A stretch of DNA of 64,000 bases from a virus: positions 61,374 through 125,373 of the IMG/VR virus record IMGVR_UViG_3300031521_000018. One strand, given 5' to 3'. Numbering within the stretch: position 1 is the stretch's first letter; every line of letters begins with the position of its first letter. The position numbers and the translations under genes were made by a program. This document shows, piece by piece, positions 17,431-26,339 of the stretch. A model generated the notes under the pieces. The model saw only the letters and a program-made list of their open reading frames with translations, was not told where the DNA came from and searched no databases.

Positions 17431-17443
17431 TAAATAATTAAAA
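17431..17443 (+). promoter_or_regulatory. Candidate late promoter motif
   Basis: TAAATAATTAAAA directly after a terminator and 9 nt before the tape-measure-like gene. Confidence 0.5.
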
Positions 17444-17452
17444 CGCTTTGCC

Positions 17453-20400
17453 ATGAATGATATAGAAATTGAAGTCCTTTATGATTACCTTAAACAATCA
17501 AATTCTTTTTTAGAGGATATTTCTGAGTATTCATTTGATATATTATCGGCATCAACTGATATCTCCAAATCAGCTAAATTCATTAAAGATGCTATAGCGG
17601 GTGTTGATGCAAAGACTCAAAATGTCGATGCAAAGACTATACAGCAGAATATACAAGCCGAAACAGCCAATACAGTTAATTCACAACAAAGCATGAATAT
17701 AGGTTCTTATACTGAGGCTGATATTGCTAAACTATCAAAGATAATAACCATATATGCAAAATCAATTAATAAATCAGTTGGAACTTTACCAAAAGACACC
17801 AAGAAACTTTCTGAATCCATAAAAGCAGTTGATGTTGGATTTATATCCGCTTTGGGTAAAATGAAAATGAAAGATGCTGAATCTATGGTAAAGAATTTCT
17901 TTAATGTTTTAGAATCATTTGTTAAACATCTTAATAAATTTAAAATTAAAAAAGAAATATCAAGCAGAGCTAAAAAATCAATTGGATATGTTAGGTCTAC
18001 TATAAATGAGGTTAGTAATGTAATGAAAGGTATAAATTTTGAAGGGCTTGATGGATTTGGTCATTCTCTTTTAAAAGTTGCTAGATCAATAACAGGATTT
18101 GTTGGTGCATTGGCTATTGGTGGTGCACTATCGATAATAGCAACTCCAGGATTATTGTTCTTTAAATTAGCACTTAGAGTTTTACAACCCGAATTTAAAT
18201 CTTTAGCAAAAGATAATAAAAAACTTAAAGATGGTGCACAATCCGTAATGTATATTGGTGCGGGGATACTTGCTATGTCACTTGCTATAGCTGCATCAGC
18301 ATATGCTATTTCAAAATTCTCAATTACAGATATGGTAGTTGGTATGGTAACTGTTATAGGTGTTACTTATATTGTAGCCAAATTTTATAAATACATGGGT
18401 CTGAGTGATAAATCAGACCTCAAGAATGGTATTAAAAATATGGTACTTATGTCATTATCATTATTAATGATGACAGGTACTTTTTGGGTTATATCCAAGT
18501 TGCCAATAGACTATAAGCAGGTTGGTCTAACAGTTCTTTTGCTTGCGGGTACAGCAGCTTTATTTGCATTGATAGGAATGAAAACCGTATCTGATAAGGT
18601 TAAAGAAGGTGCTTTAGCTATAGGATTTGTATCATTGTCATTGTTGCTGTTTGGATTTTCAGTCTGTATAACCGCTAAAATGTTGGCGGGTCAGACTAAT
18701 GCTATTTGGCAAATACCTTTGATGTTATTCGCTGTAACAGCACCATTTGTAGCTGCAGGATTTTTACTTCCTAAAATAGCTATGGGTGCTTTAGCCTTTG
18801 CACTAATTGGAATATCTTTGTGGATAATGAAAAAGCCACTTACAGAGATAGGAAATATGATAGCTAAAAATGGTGGTTTGATTTGGAAGATACCAACATT
18901 TATTACAGCTTTAGGGTTAGTTTATGCGGGTGCGGGATTGTTAATAGCACCGATATCTCTAGGTGCTTTAGCAGTTGGATTATTAGCGGGTTCTCTTTAT
19001 GTATTAGCTAAAGCATTGAAACCAATATCTGAACTTAACTTGGAAAGGGAGCAAATGAGCATATTTGCCGATAGTTTAGGAATAGTAGTTAAAGGTGTTT
19101 CTGATGCATTTTCTAATTTGAGTATTGGCTCATTCTTGAAAATAACAATGATGGGTAACAAAGTGGGAGAAGTTGTTGGTGTATTTGCAAGGTCTTTATC
19201 ATATTGGAAAGCTACAACAACTGATTGGAAGCCTGAGGATGCCAAGACATTAGCTGATACCATATTGGGTGTAACAACGGCTGTGGCGTTGGGTACATCT
19301 CCTGAATATATAAAGAAAATGCATGGAATAGATGTTTCACAATGGCAAATACTTAAGGGTATAGCATTTACAATGAGTTTGGGTAGTAATCTTAAAAAAT
19401 TAGCGGATGGCGTTCTTGTTTGGAAAAATATGAAGTTAAGTCCTGATGATGCAAGAAATATCTCAGATAATATCAATACAATTTTGTCTGTTATACCCGC
19501 AACTATAGCAAGGATAGGGAACGATGATATTACTAAACCCGCAACAGGGCTTCTAGGATTTATAACAGGTGGTGCTTGGACAACAACAAATACAGAAAGA
19601 GGTATTGATTACGTTAAAGGTATTGGTAAAGCAATGACAAAACTTGCTGATGGTGTTAAAATGTGGAAAGAAATGAAATTAACACCAAATGATGCTAAAC
19701 TTATTTCGGACAATGTAAATACTGTACTTTCTATTATACCATCAACAATTTCAAAAATAGGAAATGATAATACTATAAAATCTAGCGGTCTTTTTGGGAT
19801 TTGGAAAACAACAGATACAGAAAGAGGTATTGATTATGTTAAAGGCATAGGTAGGTCACTTTATGATTTGGGTGAGGGTGTAAAAACATGGAAAAGCATG
19901 AAATTAACACCAACAGAAACAAAGCTAATTTCTGATAACATAAATGCGGTACTTTCGATTATACCTTCAACAATAGCCAAGATAGGTGATGATACAAAGA
20001 CATCAAAGCCAGGACTATTTGGTATGTGGAAAACAACGGATACTGAACGTGGTATTAAATATGTTAATGGTCTTGGTGCTCCTTTAAAAGATTTATCAAT
20101 CGCCGTATTAAATTGGAAACAGGCTAAACTAACACCCGCTGATATAAAACTTATTGAGAAAAATATTACTGAACTTATAACAACTATACCATCGGCTTTT
20201 GCAGCAGTTGGTAGGGCTAAAAATAATGACAAGGGATTTTGGGGGATGTTTAAATCGGATGCTGAAAAAGGTATACGTGTTGTAAATAACATGATGTCAC
20301 CTTTAAAGAGTTTATCGGATGTGGTTTCTAGTTTTTCAGGTACTACAGATATAAAGGATAGAGGAAAGCAAATTGGTGAGGGTGTAAAACAATTATTGGT

Positions 20401-20866
20401 TGGAAGTGCCATTGGTATGTCGCTTCTTACCACTGATAAAGTTGATATATTTAACAAATTTATAGACCCATTTAAGAGATTTGCTGATATTTATATTAAA
20501 TTCCTTAAAGATTTAAAAAATGAATCTGCAGGTATAGGTGACTTATCAAAAATTATAGATTCATCAGCTAATTTTTATGATAAATATTCAGCAGCCAACA
20601 TAAAATCATCGGCTAGTTATAACAGTGTTTATAATTACAGCCAAACCTCACAGCAGCAAGCTGCAAAGCTTGTTGTACAAGCCCCACATAAGCCATTAAC
20701 AAAAGAGGATAAATACGCACAAATGATGTTGTTGTTCACTGAGGCTACAAGTCAACAACAACAACAAACGAATTTATTATTCAGAGAAATTCAAAAATTG
20801 AACTCAAAAATTGAGGGTTTAGTTGGTCACGATGGAAGAATGAAAGTAGGACTAAGTAATAATTAA
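17453..20866 (+). CDS. Tape-measure-like protein with hydrophobic core and internal repeats
   Basis: 1137 residues. A helical N-terminus (1-200) is followed by about ten hydrophobic Gly/Ala/Leu-rich segments at 205-530, typical of tail tape-measure proteins that enter the host membrane. Four repeats of about 75-80 residues lie at 650-953 (WKxMKLTPxDAKLISDNxNxVLSIIPSTIxKIG ... TTDTERGIDYVKGIG), and the C-terminus is Gln-rich (1063-1137). Such proteins set tail length and chaperone tube assembly. The repeats may reflect length evolution. It has its own late-type motif and an upstream terminator. Confidence 0.7.
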   Translation: MNDIEIEVLYDYLKQSNSFLEDISEYSFDILSASTDISKSAKFIKDAIAGVDAKTQNVDAKTIQQNIQAETANTVNSQQSMNIGSYTEADIAKLSKIITIYAKSINKSVGTLPKDTKKLSESIKAVDVGFISALGKMKMKDAESMVKNFFNVLESFVKHLNKFKIKKEISSRAKKSIGYVRSTINEVSNVMKGINFEGLDGFGHSLLKVARSITGFVGALAIGGALSIIATPGLLFFKLALRVLQPEFKSLAKDNKKLKDGAQSVMYIGAGILAMSLAIAASAYAISKFSITDMVVGMVTVIGVTYIVAKFYKYMGLSDKSDLKNGIKNMVLMSLSLLMMTGTFWVISKLPIDYKQVGLTVLLLAGTAALFALIGMKTVSDKVKEGALAIGFVSLSLLLFGFSVCITAKMLAGQTNAIWQIPLMLFAVTAPFVAAGFLLPKIAMGALAFALIGISLWIMKKPLTEIGNMIAKNGGLIWKIPTFITALGLVYAGAGLLIAPISLGALAVGLLAGSLYVLAKALKPISELNLEREQMSIFADSLGIVVKGVSDAFSNLSIGSFLKITMMGNKVGEVVGVFARSLSYWKATTTDWKPEDAKTLADTILGVTTAVALGTSPEYIKKMHGIDVSQWQILKGIAFTMSLGSNLKKLADGVLVWKNMKLSPDDARNISDNINTILSVIPATIARIGNDDITKPATGLLGFITGGAWTTTNTERGIDYVKGIGKAMTKLADGVKMWKEMKLTPNDAKLISDNVNTVLSIIPSTISKIGNDNTIKSSGLFGIWKTTDTERGIDYVKGIGRSLYDLGEGVKTWKSMKLTPTETKLISDNINAVLSIIPSTIAKIGDDTKTSKPGLFGMWKTTDTERGIKYVNGLGAPLKDLSIAVLNWKQAKLTPADIKLIEKNITELITTIPSAFAAVGRAKNNDKGFWGMFKSDAEKGIRVVNNMMSPLKSLSDVVSSFSGTTDIKDRGKQIGEGVKQLLVGSAIGMSLLTTDKVDIFNKFIDPFKRFADIYIKFLKDLKNESAGIGDLSKIIDSSANFYDKYSAANIKSSASYNSVYNYSQTSQQQAAKLVVQAPHKPLTKEDKYAQMMLLFTEATSQQQQQTNLLFREIQKLNSKIEGLVGHDGRMKVGLSNN
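19400..20311 (+). repeat. Four tandem coding repeats in the tape-measure-like gene
   Basis: Each unit of about 75-80 codons begins L-(A/G/S)-x-x-V-x-x-W-K and contains LTPxDxKLI and IIPSxIxxIG, and ends before the next LxDGV. Copies 1-3 are close and copy 4 is diverged. The protein is conserved better than the codons, so the duplications look old and selected. Confidence 0.85.
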
Positions 20867-20874
20867 TAAAACAA

Positions 20875-21864
20875 CTATATAGAAAAATCAGAAAATTTTC
20901 TAATAAATTGTATATTTAAATTAATTTCCCTTGATATTTCTCTCTTCAAACAATCACGATTGTATGCAGAAATAGCACCTTTGTAATAATTACTAAATTC
21001 TGATTTTTCTTTCCATTTTTTAATCATTTCATTTCTTTCTTTCTCAGATAAATATTGTGGTTTATGTGTCCATATTCCATCATATTCTATAAACAAATCC
21101 AAAGACTTGATATAAAAATCACAAGCAAATAAATATTTAGTTTCTTTACTATAATATCTTTTATCTCTATATTGACGAACAATATCTGAATATCCAAACA
21201 ATTCTATTAGATTATAATATATTTCATTCTCCTCTTTAGATTTTTCATAAGAACCATTTTTCTTTTTGGTTTCGTGTATTTTTGATATAGTACTTGATAG
21301 ATATGACATATTTCCTACACCATATCTTTCCAAACATGTTTTCTCATATTTTCCTTTGAATTCGTCAGTTTGTTGATACCATTCTACACCGTAAATTTTA
21401 AGATTTGTTTGCTTTGATTTTTCTACAAAATCTTCTATAAGCATATGATTTTCGACACCATATTTTTTCAAGCATGTTTCTTTATATTTTTCTTTATATT
21501 CATCAGTTTTGGAATAATTTTCGACACCATATTTTTCTAAACAAGTCAATTCTGCTTTTATATAATTTTTCTTACAATTGTCTGACCATTTTTCAGATGA
21601 TTGAAATTTTTTAGCACATATTTTTGAGCAGCAAACCTGATAACAGTATTTGTGTCTGTCAAAATTCGATTGCTTTCCACAAATTTCACAATATTGTATA
21701 TTAAAATTACTATTAATTATATGCCACATTCTTTGTTTTGGAGTTATGTGTTTGCAACTATCATCTAGAAATGAAGTTAATTCACATATTTTCCTAAATT
21801 CACATATTTTAATACTTGATTTGTATGTGTTGTTATTATACCAATTTATTAAATCATTGTACAT
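20875..21864 (-). CDS. Homing endonuclease, Vsr/EDxHD-type with zinc finger and repeats
   Basis: 329 residues. An N-terminal Cys4-type finger (CEICGKQSNFDRHKYCYQVCCSKIC, about 58-83) is followed by four repeats of about 25-30 residues of the form TCLEKYGVENxSKTDEYKEKYK (DNA-binding modules), then a C-terminal nuclease domain with FIEYDGIWTHKPQ, the E-x-D..H signature of the Vsr-like EDxHD homing family. It is the only minus-strand gene for tens of kilobases and sits 8 nt beyond the tape-measure stop, typical of a free-standing mobile gene. This endonuclease family is known to accompany fractured split-intein genes. Confidence 0.8.
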   Translation of the reverse strand: MYNDLINWYNNNTYKSSIKICEFRKICELTSFLDDSCKHITPKQRMWHIINSNFNIQYCEICGKQSNFDRHKYCYQVCCSKICAKKFQSSEKWSDNCKKNYIKAELTCLEKYGVENYSKTDEYKEKYKETCLKKYGVENHMLIEDFVEKSKQTNLKIYGVEWYQQTDEFKGKYEKTCLERYGVGNMSYLSSTISKIHETKKKNGSYEKSKEENEIYYNLIELFGYSDIVRQYRDKRYYSKETKYLFACDFYIKSLDLFIEYDGIWTHKPQYLSEKERNEMIKKWKEKSEFSNYYKGAISAYNRDCLKREISREINLNIQFIRKFSDFSI

Positions 21865-21928
21865 GTTTTTTAATTTTATTTATTTTAATCTATACGTAAT
21901 ACCAATTTACTAAATAAAGTAAAAGGAC

Positions 21929-22426
21929 ATGGGGAAATTAGAAATATTAAATCCTATTCATGCTAATAGTAGATTTCATCAAGGATATCATCACTTGGAA
22001 AATCCTGATAAATTAATAGGATATTATAATATGAAATTAGGAATAATTTATAGGAGTGGATTGGAGTTAAAATTCATTCAAGTTTTAGATTCATCATCAA
22101 AATGTAAAAGATGGTCATACGAAAGTGATGATCTAATTATTAGCTATCTTAACCCTGTAAAACAAAAAATATGTAGCTACTACCCTGATTTTTATGTTGA
22201 AATGGTTGGAAACTCTAATAAACTTACGAAATACATAATTGAGGTAAAATCACGTAAAGATACTGAAAAACCTGACAGGGAGAAATATAAAAGTAAAGAA
22301 AAATATTTATATCAGTTGGCTATATCAGCTGTAACTGAGGCAAAGAGAAAAGCAGCCGTTGAATTCTGTAAAAATAAAGGTATGCGGTATGAATACATTA
22401 CGGAAGACTATTTTATTAAGAAATGA
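21929..22426 (+). CDS. Head completion nuclease-like protein, T4 gp4-like
   Basis: 165 residues. IIYRSGLELKFIQVLD, then KRWSYESDDLIISYL, YYPDFYVEM, a KYIIEVKSRKDT strand, and TEAKRKAAVEFCKNKGMRYEYITED match T4 gp4 (YRSNWEKFFFEWLD ... FIEIKPKKET ... AEKRGIKFRILTED). The E..D..EVK arrangement is a PD-(D/E)xK-type nuclease fold. gp4 acts on packaged DNA ends at head completion. Confidence 0.85.
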   Translation: MGKLEILNPIHANSRFHQGYHHLENPDKLIGYYNMKLGIIYRSGLELKFIQVLDSSSKCKRWSYESDDLIISYLNPVKQKICSYYPDFYVEMVGNSNKLTKYIIEVKSRKDTEKPDREKYKSKEKYLYQLAISAVTEAKRKAAVEFCKNKGMRYEYITEDYFIKK

Positions 22427-22432
22427 CATGAC

Positions 22433-22545
22433 AAACTGACATATATGGTAACTGACAAGTTACACGACATTTTGTCATATAAGTTTGTAAAAAGATGTTA
22501 ATAGCAACGCTTTATTTGTTAAAGATTGTTAAAGGTGTATGAATT
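22433..22545 (+). repeat. Repeated TGACATA-type sites upstream of early block 1
   Basis: Several ACTGACATATAT-like words (also TGACAA and GACATTTTGTCATAT) occur in the gene-free stretch before 22622. The same word cluster recurs at 25232-25370 and 54032-54120. Operator or iteron-like sites are possible. Confidence 0.4.
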
Positions 22546-22564
22546 GACATATATGATAACAAAT

Positions 22565-22581
22565 TTGGCACGACTTTTGTA
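22565..22581 (+). promoter_or_regulatory. Sigma-54-like promoter candidate, block 1
   Basis: TTGGCACGACTTTTGTA fits the sigma-54 consensus TGGCAC-N5-TTGC with TTGT in place of TTGC. Two TTGTTAA words 10 nt apart lie about 45-60 nt upstream. About 70 nt around it is duplicated at 25328-25392. Confidence 0.4.
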
Positions 22582-22621
22582 GTAAAAGAGGAAATAATCA
22601 ATAATTTAAAAAATAGAAATT

Positions 22622-22849
22622 ATGACTGCAGCAGAATCAAAAGCCAAATCTTTAAAAGTTCAATCTTTAAAGAATTTTATAGGCGAAAATAGTGAAGAAA
22701 TTGGTGTGTCAAAGGTTGATTCATCAACTATTAAGGGTGTCAAATACATTTCAATTCCTCAGGAATTAAGGGTATCAACGTCAATCTTTAAAAAAATAGG
22801 GATTGTAATACGTTATCATAACAATTTTTATTATTTATCAATAAAATAA
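22622..22849 (+). CDS. Hypothetical protein, 75 aa, first gene of early block 1
   Basis: No family recognised. Ser/Lys-rich N-terminus, beta-rich C-terminus. The leader TTTAAAAAATAGAAATTATG recurs before other genes of this region. Confidence 0.6.
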   Translation: MTAAESKAKSLKVQSLKNFIGENSEEIGVSKVDSSTIKGVKYISIPQELRVSTSIFKKIGIVIRYHNNFYYLSIK

Positions 22850-22858
22850 TATAAAATT

Positions 22859-23083
22859 ATGGCTAAAAACATTATAATTAATAAAGCTGTTTCAAACGAT
22901 AACAAAATAGAATTCAGAGCTTTGGGATTGTATAATGAATGGTTCTCATTCAACGCTAACAAAGAAAATGGTTATTGGAATCTTATAAGAAGAATAGGAA
23001 TGGATAAATTTCCTGTTGCTCAAAAAATACTCACAATAAAAGAAATTTATAAACTTGCAATACAAAATTGTAGTAAACACTAA
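22859..23083 (+). CDS. Hypothetical protein, 74 aa
   Basis: Not recognised. Begins MAKNIIINKAV and ends with a helical IKEIYKLAIQNC. It is 9 nt downstream of the previous gene. Confidence 0.55.
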   Translation: MAKNIIINKAVSNDNKIEFRALGLYNEWFSFNANKENGYWNLIRRIGMDKFPVAQKILTIKEIYKLAIQNCSKH

Positions 23084-23112
23084 TTATAAACTAATTTAAA
23101 AATATAGGAACT

Positions 23113-23409
23113 ATGGTAGAAATCACTGATTGCGTAAAGACAACTAAAAATGATTATGAACTAATAACTAAAATTATTAGCAGAGCAATAGAACTTGTTA
23201 GGTTTGTACATTTAAATGAACCTATAAACCGTGGTTCATCACTAATGGATTTTGACAAATGTCATACTCACGGAAACCCTATTGATTTCAAACAACTTTT
23301 GGAATCAAATGATTCTGATTTTTATCATGATTTCTTTGGTATTAGAAACAATATTAACAGAGAAAATGGTATGCTAGAAAATAATTTCTTACCAAGGTGT
23401 TCTAAATAA
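23113..23409 (+). CDS. Hypothetical protein, 98 aa
   Basis: Not recognised. Contains a helical N-terminus (YELITKIISRAIELVRFV) and a His/Asp-rich middle (DFDKCHTHGNPIDF). A-rich leader. Confidence 0.55.
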   Translation: MVEITDCVKTTKNDYELITKIISRAIELVRFVHLNEPINRGSSLMDFDKCHTHGNPIDFKQLLESNDSDFYHDFFGIRNNINRENGMLENNFLPRCSK

Positions 23410-23441
23410 AAATTTAATTTAACATAAGTATAATTTGAAAA

Positions 23442-24935
23442 ATGGGGATTATGGAATATAAAACAGGTAATAAAATCTTAGATATTAGATTAAAAGTAGC
23501 TATTGATTTCGAAACTAAAAATTACTATAACTTGTCTGATACGTACAAAAAGAAATTCACACTTCAACAATGGATTGATACGCAGGTTTTTGGTAGATTG
23601 TTTTTAACAGGAACTAAACATAATTTCGTTTGGTCTAAATTTTGGCAAGAATTTTATGAGCAGTGTTATTCCATCGCCTTTCAAGTAGTCAAAGACAGAG
23701 ATATGGCTGACATAATTGTATGTAACCAATTTGACGCTTTCAGAAATAGGAAAAAATACGGCAATGCTGATCTTTATGATTTAAAAAAGAGTCTGAAAAC
23801 CAAAATAGAAAAACTATCAAAAACATATGATGATGTTGATGCCGCAATTTTAAAGTCATCTATATTATTATTGAAAACCAAAATATCAATTTTAGAGGAT
23901 AAATTAATTAATTTTCATTTTGAAGAATTAGAATACGCCAATAAATCACAAGATGAAATTTACGCATTAGAACTCCAAAAATTAACATCTTGTGATACAA
24001 CCCTCCAAAATAATGAAATAAATCCAAACGGTTGGTTTAAACCTAAAGAGCCAATAGCGGGTTATGTTCTTATGGCTATAAGACATACAGCAATGATGGA
24101 ATATAACAAAGTTAATTGTGGTAAAGTTATCAATATTTCTAAAATCATTTCCAATTCGTCAAACAAGACAATATCTGAAGGTGATTTTACAGACATAATA
24201 GCTGAGGTTAAAAGCGAGGTTGATGAAATCTATGAAATCTATAATACCAATTTAACTGAATTCAGTATGAAATCAGAGGAAGATTTCAAACATGAAGAAA
24301 TAGACCTAATACCAAAAAAGAAACTCAAAAGGGCAAAGGAATTATACGAGTTATCCAAAAACCCTGATATATTGATTGACTTCTTTTTCAATGATCTAAC
24401 ACACAACCAATTATTCAAGAAATATGGTTTTAATACATCGGGTGCTGTTAAGTCAATAGTGTCAAGGGCTAATAGGTTTGTCGTTTCCGTAATAGCCAAC
24501 GAGATAGAAACAGAAAAGATAACCAACAGGGAAGCAGATAATGGTACTGTCAGATTTTATTATCCAAATACATACGGATGTCTTAAAGAAAGCTGTGAAA
24601 TTAATAACAAGCAAAGACATGGTGAAAATATTCTATACTTTGAAAATGGCAATATCAAAAAGAAAAAACATTGGGAAAACGGGAAATTGGTAGGTGATTT
24701 TATTACATATTACGAAAACAAAAAAGTAAAGCAAAAAGGACAATTTGATAATGGTGAGAAAATAGGCAAATGGTTTAATTATGATGAATCGGGTAAAATC
24801 GAGGAAATCAAAATTTATGGCGATGATAACTGTTACTCATATATCATTTATGATGAATTCGGGCAAGTAGAGGAAAAAGGACATATCAACGGATTTGGTA
24901 ATCAAATAATAGATTTCTCAAAATCAATTTATTAA
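23442..24935 (+). CDS. Sigma-factor-like protein fused to MORN-type repeats
   Basis: 497 residues. FWQEFYEQCYSIAFQVVKDRDMADIIVCNQFDAF (about 68-101) resembles sigma region 2, GYVLMAIRHTAMMEYNK (about 206-222) the end of region 2, and LTHNQLFKKYGFNTSGAVKSIVSRANRFV (about 317-345) a region 4 helix-turn-helix (EIA..LG.S.GAVKSR..RA). From about 370 the protein has MORN-variant repeats (ENILYFENGNIKKKKHWENGKLVGDFITYYENKK). Group-alternative sigma factors do not usually carry such a tail. Start could also be the ATG 9 nt downstream. It overlaps the next ATG by 1 nt. Confidence 0.55.
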   Translation: MGIMEYKTGNKILDIRLKVAIDFETKNYYNLSDTYKKKFTLQQWIDTQVFGRLFLTGTKHNFVWSKFWQEFYEQCYSIAFQVVKDRDMADIIVCNQFDAFRNRKKYGNADLYDLKKSLKTKIEKLSKTYDDVDAAILKSSILLLKTKISILEDKLINFHFEELEYANKSQDEIYALELQKLTSCDTTLQNNEINPNGWFKPKEPIAGYVLMAIRHTAMMEYNKVNCGKVINISKIISNSSNKTISEGDFTDIIAEVKSEVDEIYEIYNTNLTEFSMKSEEDFKHEEIDLIPKKKLKRAKELYELSKNPDILIDFFFNDLTHNQLFKKYGFNTSGAVKSIVSRANRFVVSVIANEIETEKITNREADNGTVRFYYPNTYGCLKESCEINNKQRHGENILYFENGNIKKKKHWENGKLVGDFITYYENKKVKQKGQFDNGEKIGKWFNYDESGKIEEIKIYGDDNCYSYIIYDEFGQVEEKGHINGFGNQIIDFSKSIY

Positions 24936-25231
24936 TGAAAATAATATCGACATATAAAGTGACATACCAAAACGGTATGTCACAAATAAAAAATCTCATA
25001 GAGCATGAAGATTTTTTAAATGATATAAAACCTACTGATGTACAGATAGATGCTTTGGAATCAAAGAAAAAATTTAAAGAAACAAATTATTTAAAGAAAC
25101 AATTAAAGGAAAAATACGGGCAATTTTGGTTTACTAATAAATCACCAATGTACTATGCAATTGAAAATAATGTATTGGAACTTTATAATGGAAAATCGAT
25201 TTCAGTAATAATGGAAAAGTTAAAAATTTGA
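24935..25231 (+). CDS. Hypothetical protein, 98 aa
   Basis: Not recognised. Lys-rich helical middle. Its first 50 nt hold an inverted GTGACATACC/GGTATGTCAC repeat built from the TGACATA word, so the start may be an autoregulatory site. It overlaps the previous gene by 1 nt. Confidence 0.55.
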   Translation: MKIISTYKVTYQNGMSQIKNLIEHEDFLNDIKPTDVQIDALESKKKFKETNYLKKQLKEKYGQFWFTNKSPMYYAIENNVLELYNGKSISVIMEKLKI

Positions 25232-25260
25232 CTGACATACATGGCGAACTGACATACATA

Positions 25261-25303
25261 TTAACTGACAGGTGACATGACAAACATGTCACCTGTCAGT
25301 TAA
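25261..25303 (+). terminator. Perfect 19-bp hairpin built of TGACA/TGTCA words
   Basis: TTAACTGACAGGTGACATG pairs perfectly with its complement across a 5-nt loop. It lies just before early block 2. It could terminate block 1 or act as an operator; no T-run follows. Confidence 0.6.
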
Positions 25304-25375
25304 AAAATGTTAAAATTATGCTTTTTGTGTTAAGGTTTGTTAAGGTTTTATGAATTGACATATATAATAACAAAT

Positions 25376-25392
25376 TTGGCATGATTTTTGTA
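25376..25392 (+). promoter_or_regulatory. Sigma-54-like promoter candidate, block 2
   Basis: TTGGCATGATTTTTGTA is the duplicate of the block-1 element, again with paired TTGTTAA-like words upstream and the leader TTTAAAAAATAGAAATTATG downstream. Confidence 0.4.
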
Positions 25393-25425
25393 ATAATTTT
25401 GGAAATAATTTAAAAAATAGAAATT

Positions 25426-25536
25426 ATGAAAACAGAAATCCTCTCAGCAGAAAATCTTTATAAAATTATTGGCGTTTTATTTGTAATTGGATGCTTATCG
25501 TTTTATTGGTTGCGTGTAATTCAGGAAATAATTTAA
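25426..25536 (+). CDS. Tiny membrane protein, 36 aa
   Basis: A single hydrophobic segment (IIGVLFVIGCLSFYWL, 14-29) after a short polar N-terminus. It is the first gene after the block-2 promoter candidate, with the standard leader, so probably real despite its size. Confidence 0.6.
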   Translation: MKTEILSAENLYKIIGVLFVIGCLSFYWLRVIQEII

Positions 25537-25548
25537 TAAATAGAAATT

Positions 25549-25851
25549 ATGGCAACAGCTAGAGCATTAACAGCCTCTGAATTGAATGCTAAACTAATTA
25601 GCTTTGGATTCAAACCCAATCAAGGAATTAAAATTGAAAATGATAATAATTACAACGCAGACAGAATCATTTTTGGTGAAAATACTAAAAATGGTGATAG
25701 TAGCTTGGGTCTTTACATTTTCAAGCCTATGAAAGGTTATACAGACTGTGGAAACCTCTATTGTGTTTGTTGGTATTCTAAATGTAAAGCAGCACAGAAG
25801 CATGAAATAGTAAAATTGATAGAAAAATCGTTAAATATAAAAATAATTTAA
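25549..25851 (+). CDS. Hypothetical protein, 100 aa
   Basis: Not recognised. It begins MATARALTASELNAKL, has a Cys-rich stretch (CGNLYCVCWYSKCK, 66-79) and the same leader as its neighbours. Early accessory gene by position. Confidence 0.6.
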   Translation: MATARALTASELNAKLISFGFKPNQGIKIENDNNYNADRIIFGENTKNGDSSLGLYIFKPMKGYTDCGNLYCVCWYSKCKAAQKHEIVKLIEKSLNIKII

Positions 25852-25863
25852 AAAATACAAATT

Positions 25864-26283
25864 ATGAACTCAGCAGAAAATTACTTATCGTTATCAAATT
25901 TGCTTGAAATTAGGGAAATCATTCAAGAAGAATTATTAAAAAGGGGTTTTACAGCACCTATACTAAAAATTGAAGAAACTGTTGACATAATGGGTTCTCA
26001 TCACATTGAGCTTTCCACAGCTTATTTCCAAACCACACCCGTAATATTCAAAAAACTACGTATCACAAATTTTAATACCTCTGTAAGTATTGGTAAATTA
26101 AGTGATCTAGCCACAAATGCAACTCCAAACCTGCTTGACAAGGATTATGTTATGGTATGGGTCACTACTAATTTATCTTATGAATCTTTTGGTGGTGGTT
26201 CAAATGGATTAAACTTACTTAATTTTTGGTTTAACGTTTTTGGAAAGAAAAAATTCGACGTTAAAATCAGCCACATAGATTAA
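25864..26283 (+). CDS. Hypothetical protein, 139 aa
   Basis: Not recognised. A helical N-terminus (NLLEIREIIQEELLKRGF) is followed by a beta-rich body. The N-terminal MNSAENYLSL resembles the SAENL start of the 36-aa gene upstream. Confidence 0.6.
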   Translation: MNSAENYLSLSNLLEIREIIQEELLKRGFTAPILKIEETVDIMGSHHIELSTAYFQTTPVIFKKLRITNFNTSVSIGKLSDLATNATPNLLDKDYVMVWVTTNLSYESFGGGSNGLNLLNFWFNVFGKKKFDVKISHID

Positions 26284-26339
26284 TTATAAAATATCCAATT
26301 ATAAAATACAAACTAATTTAACAATAACAATTCATTATT

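Noticed and set aside
18997-20457. Long minus-strand frames opposite the tape-measure gene
   Set aside because: Antisense shadows of the repeated coding region; no start context, and the plus-strand frame is clearly the coding one.
22517-22624. Standard Bacteroides promoter (TTTG ... TAnnTTTG)
   Set aside because: The best TTG and AAATTTG boxes are only about 12 nt apart, too close for that class; the sigma-54-like reading fits better but is still tentative.
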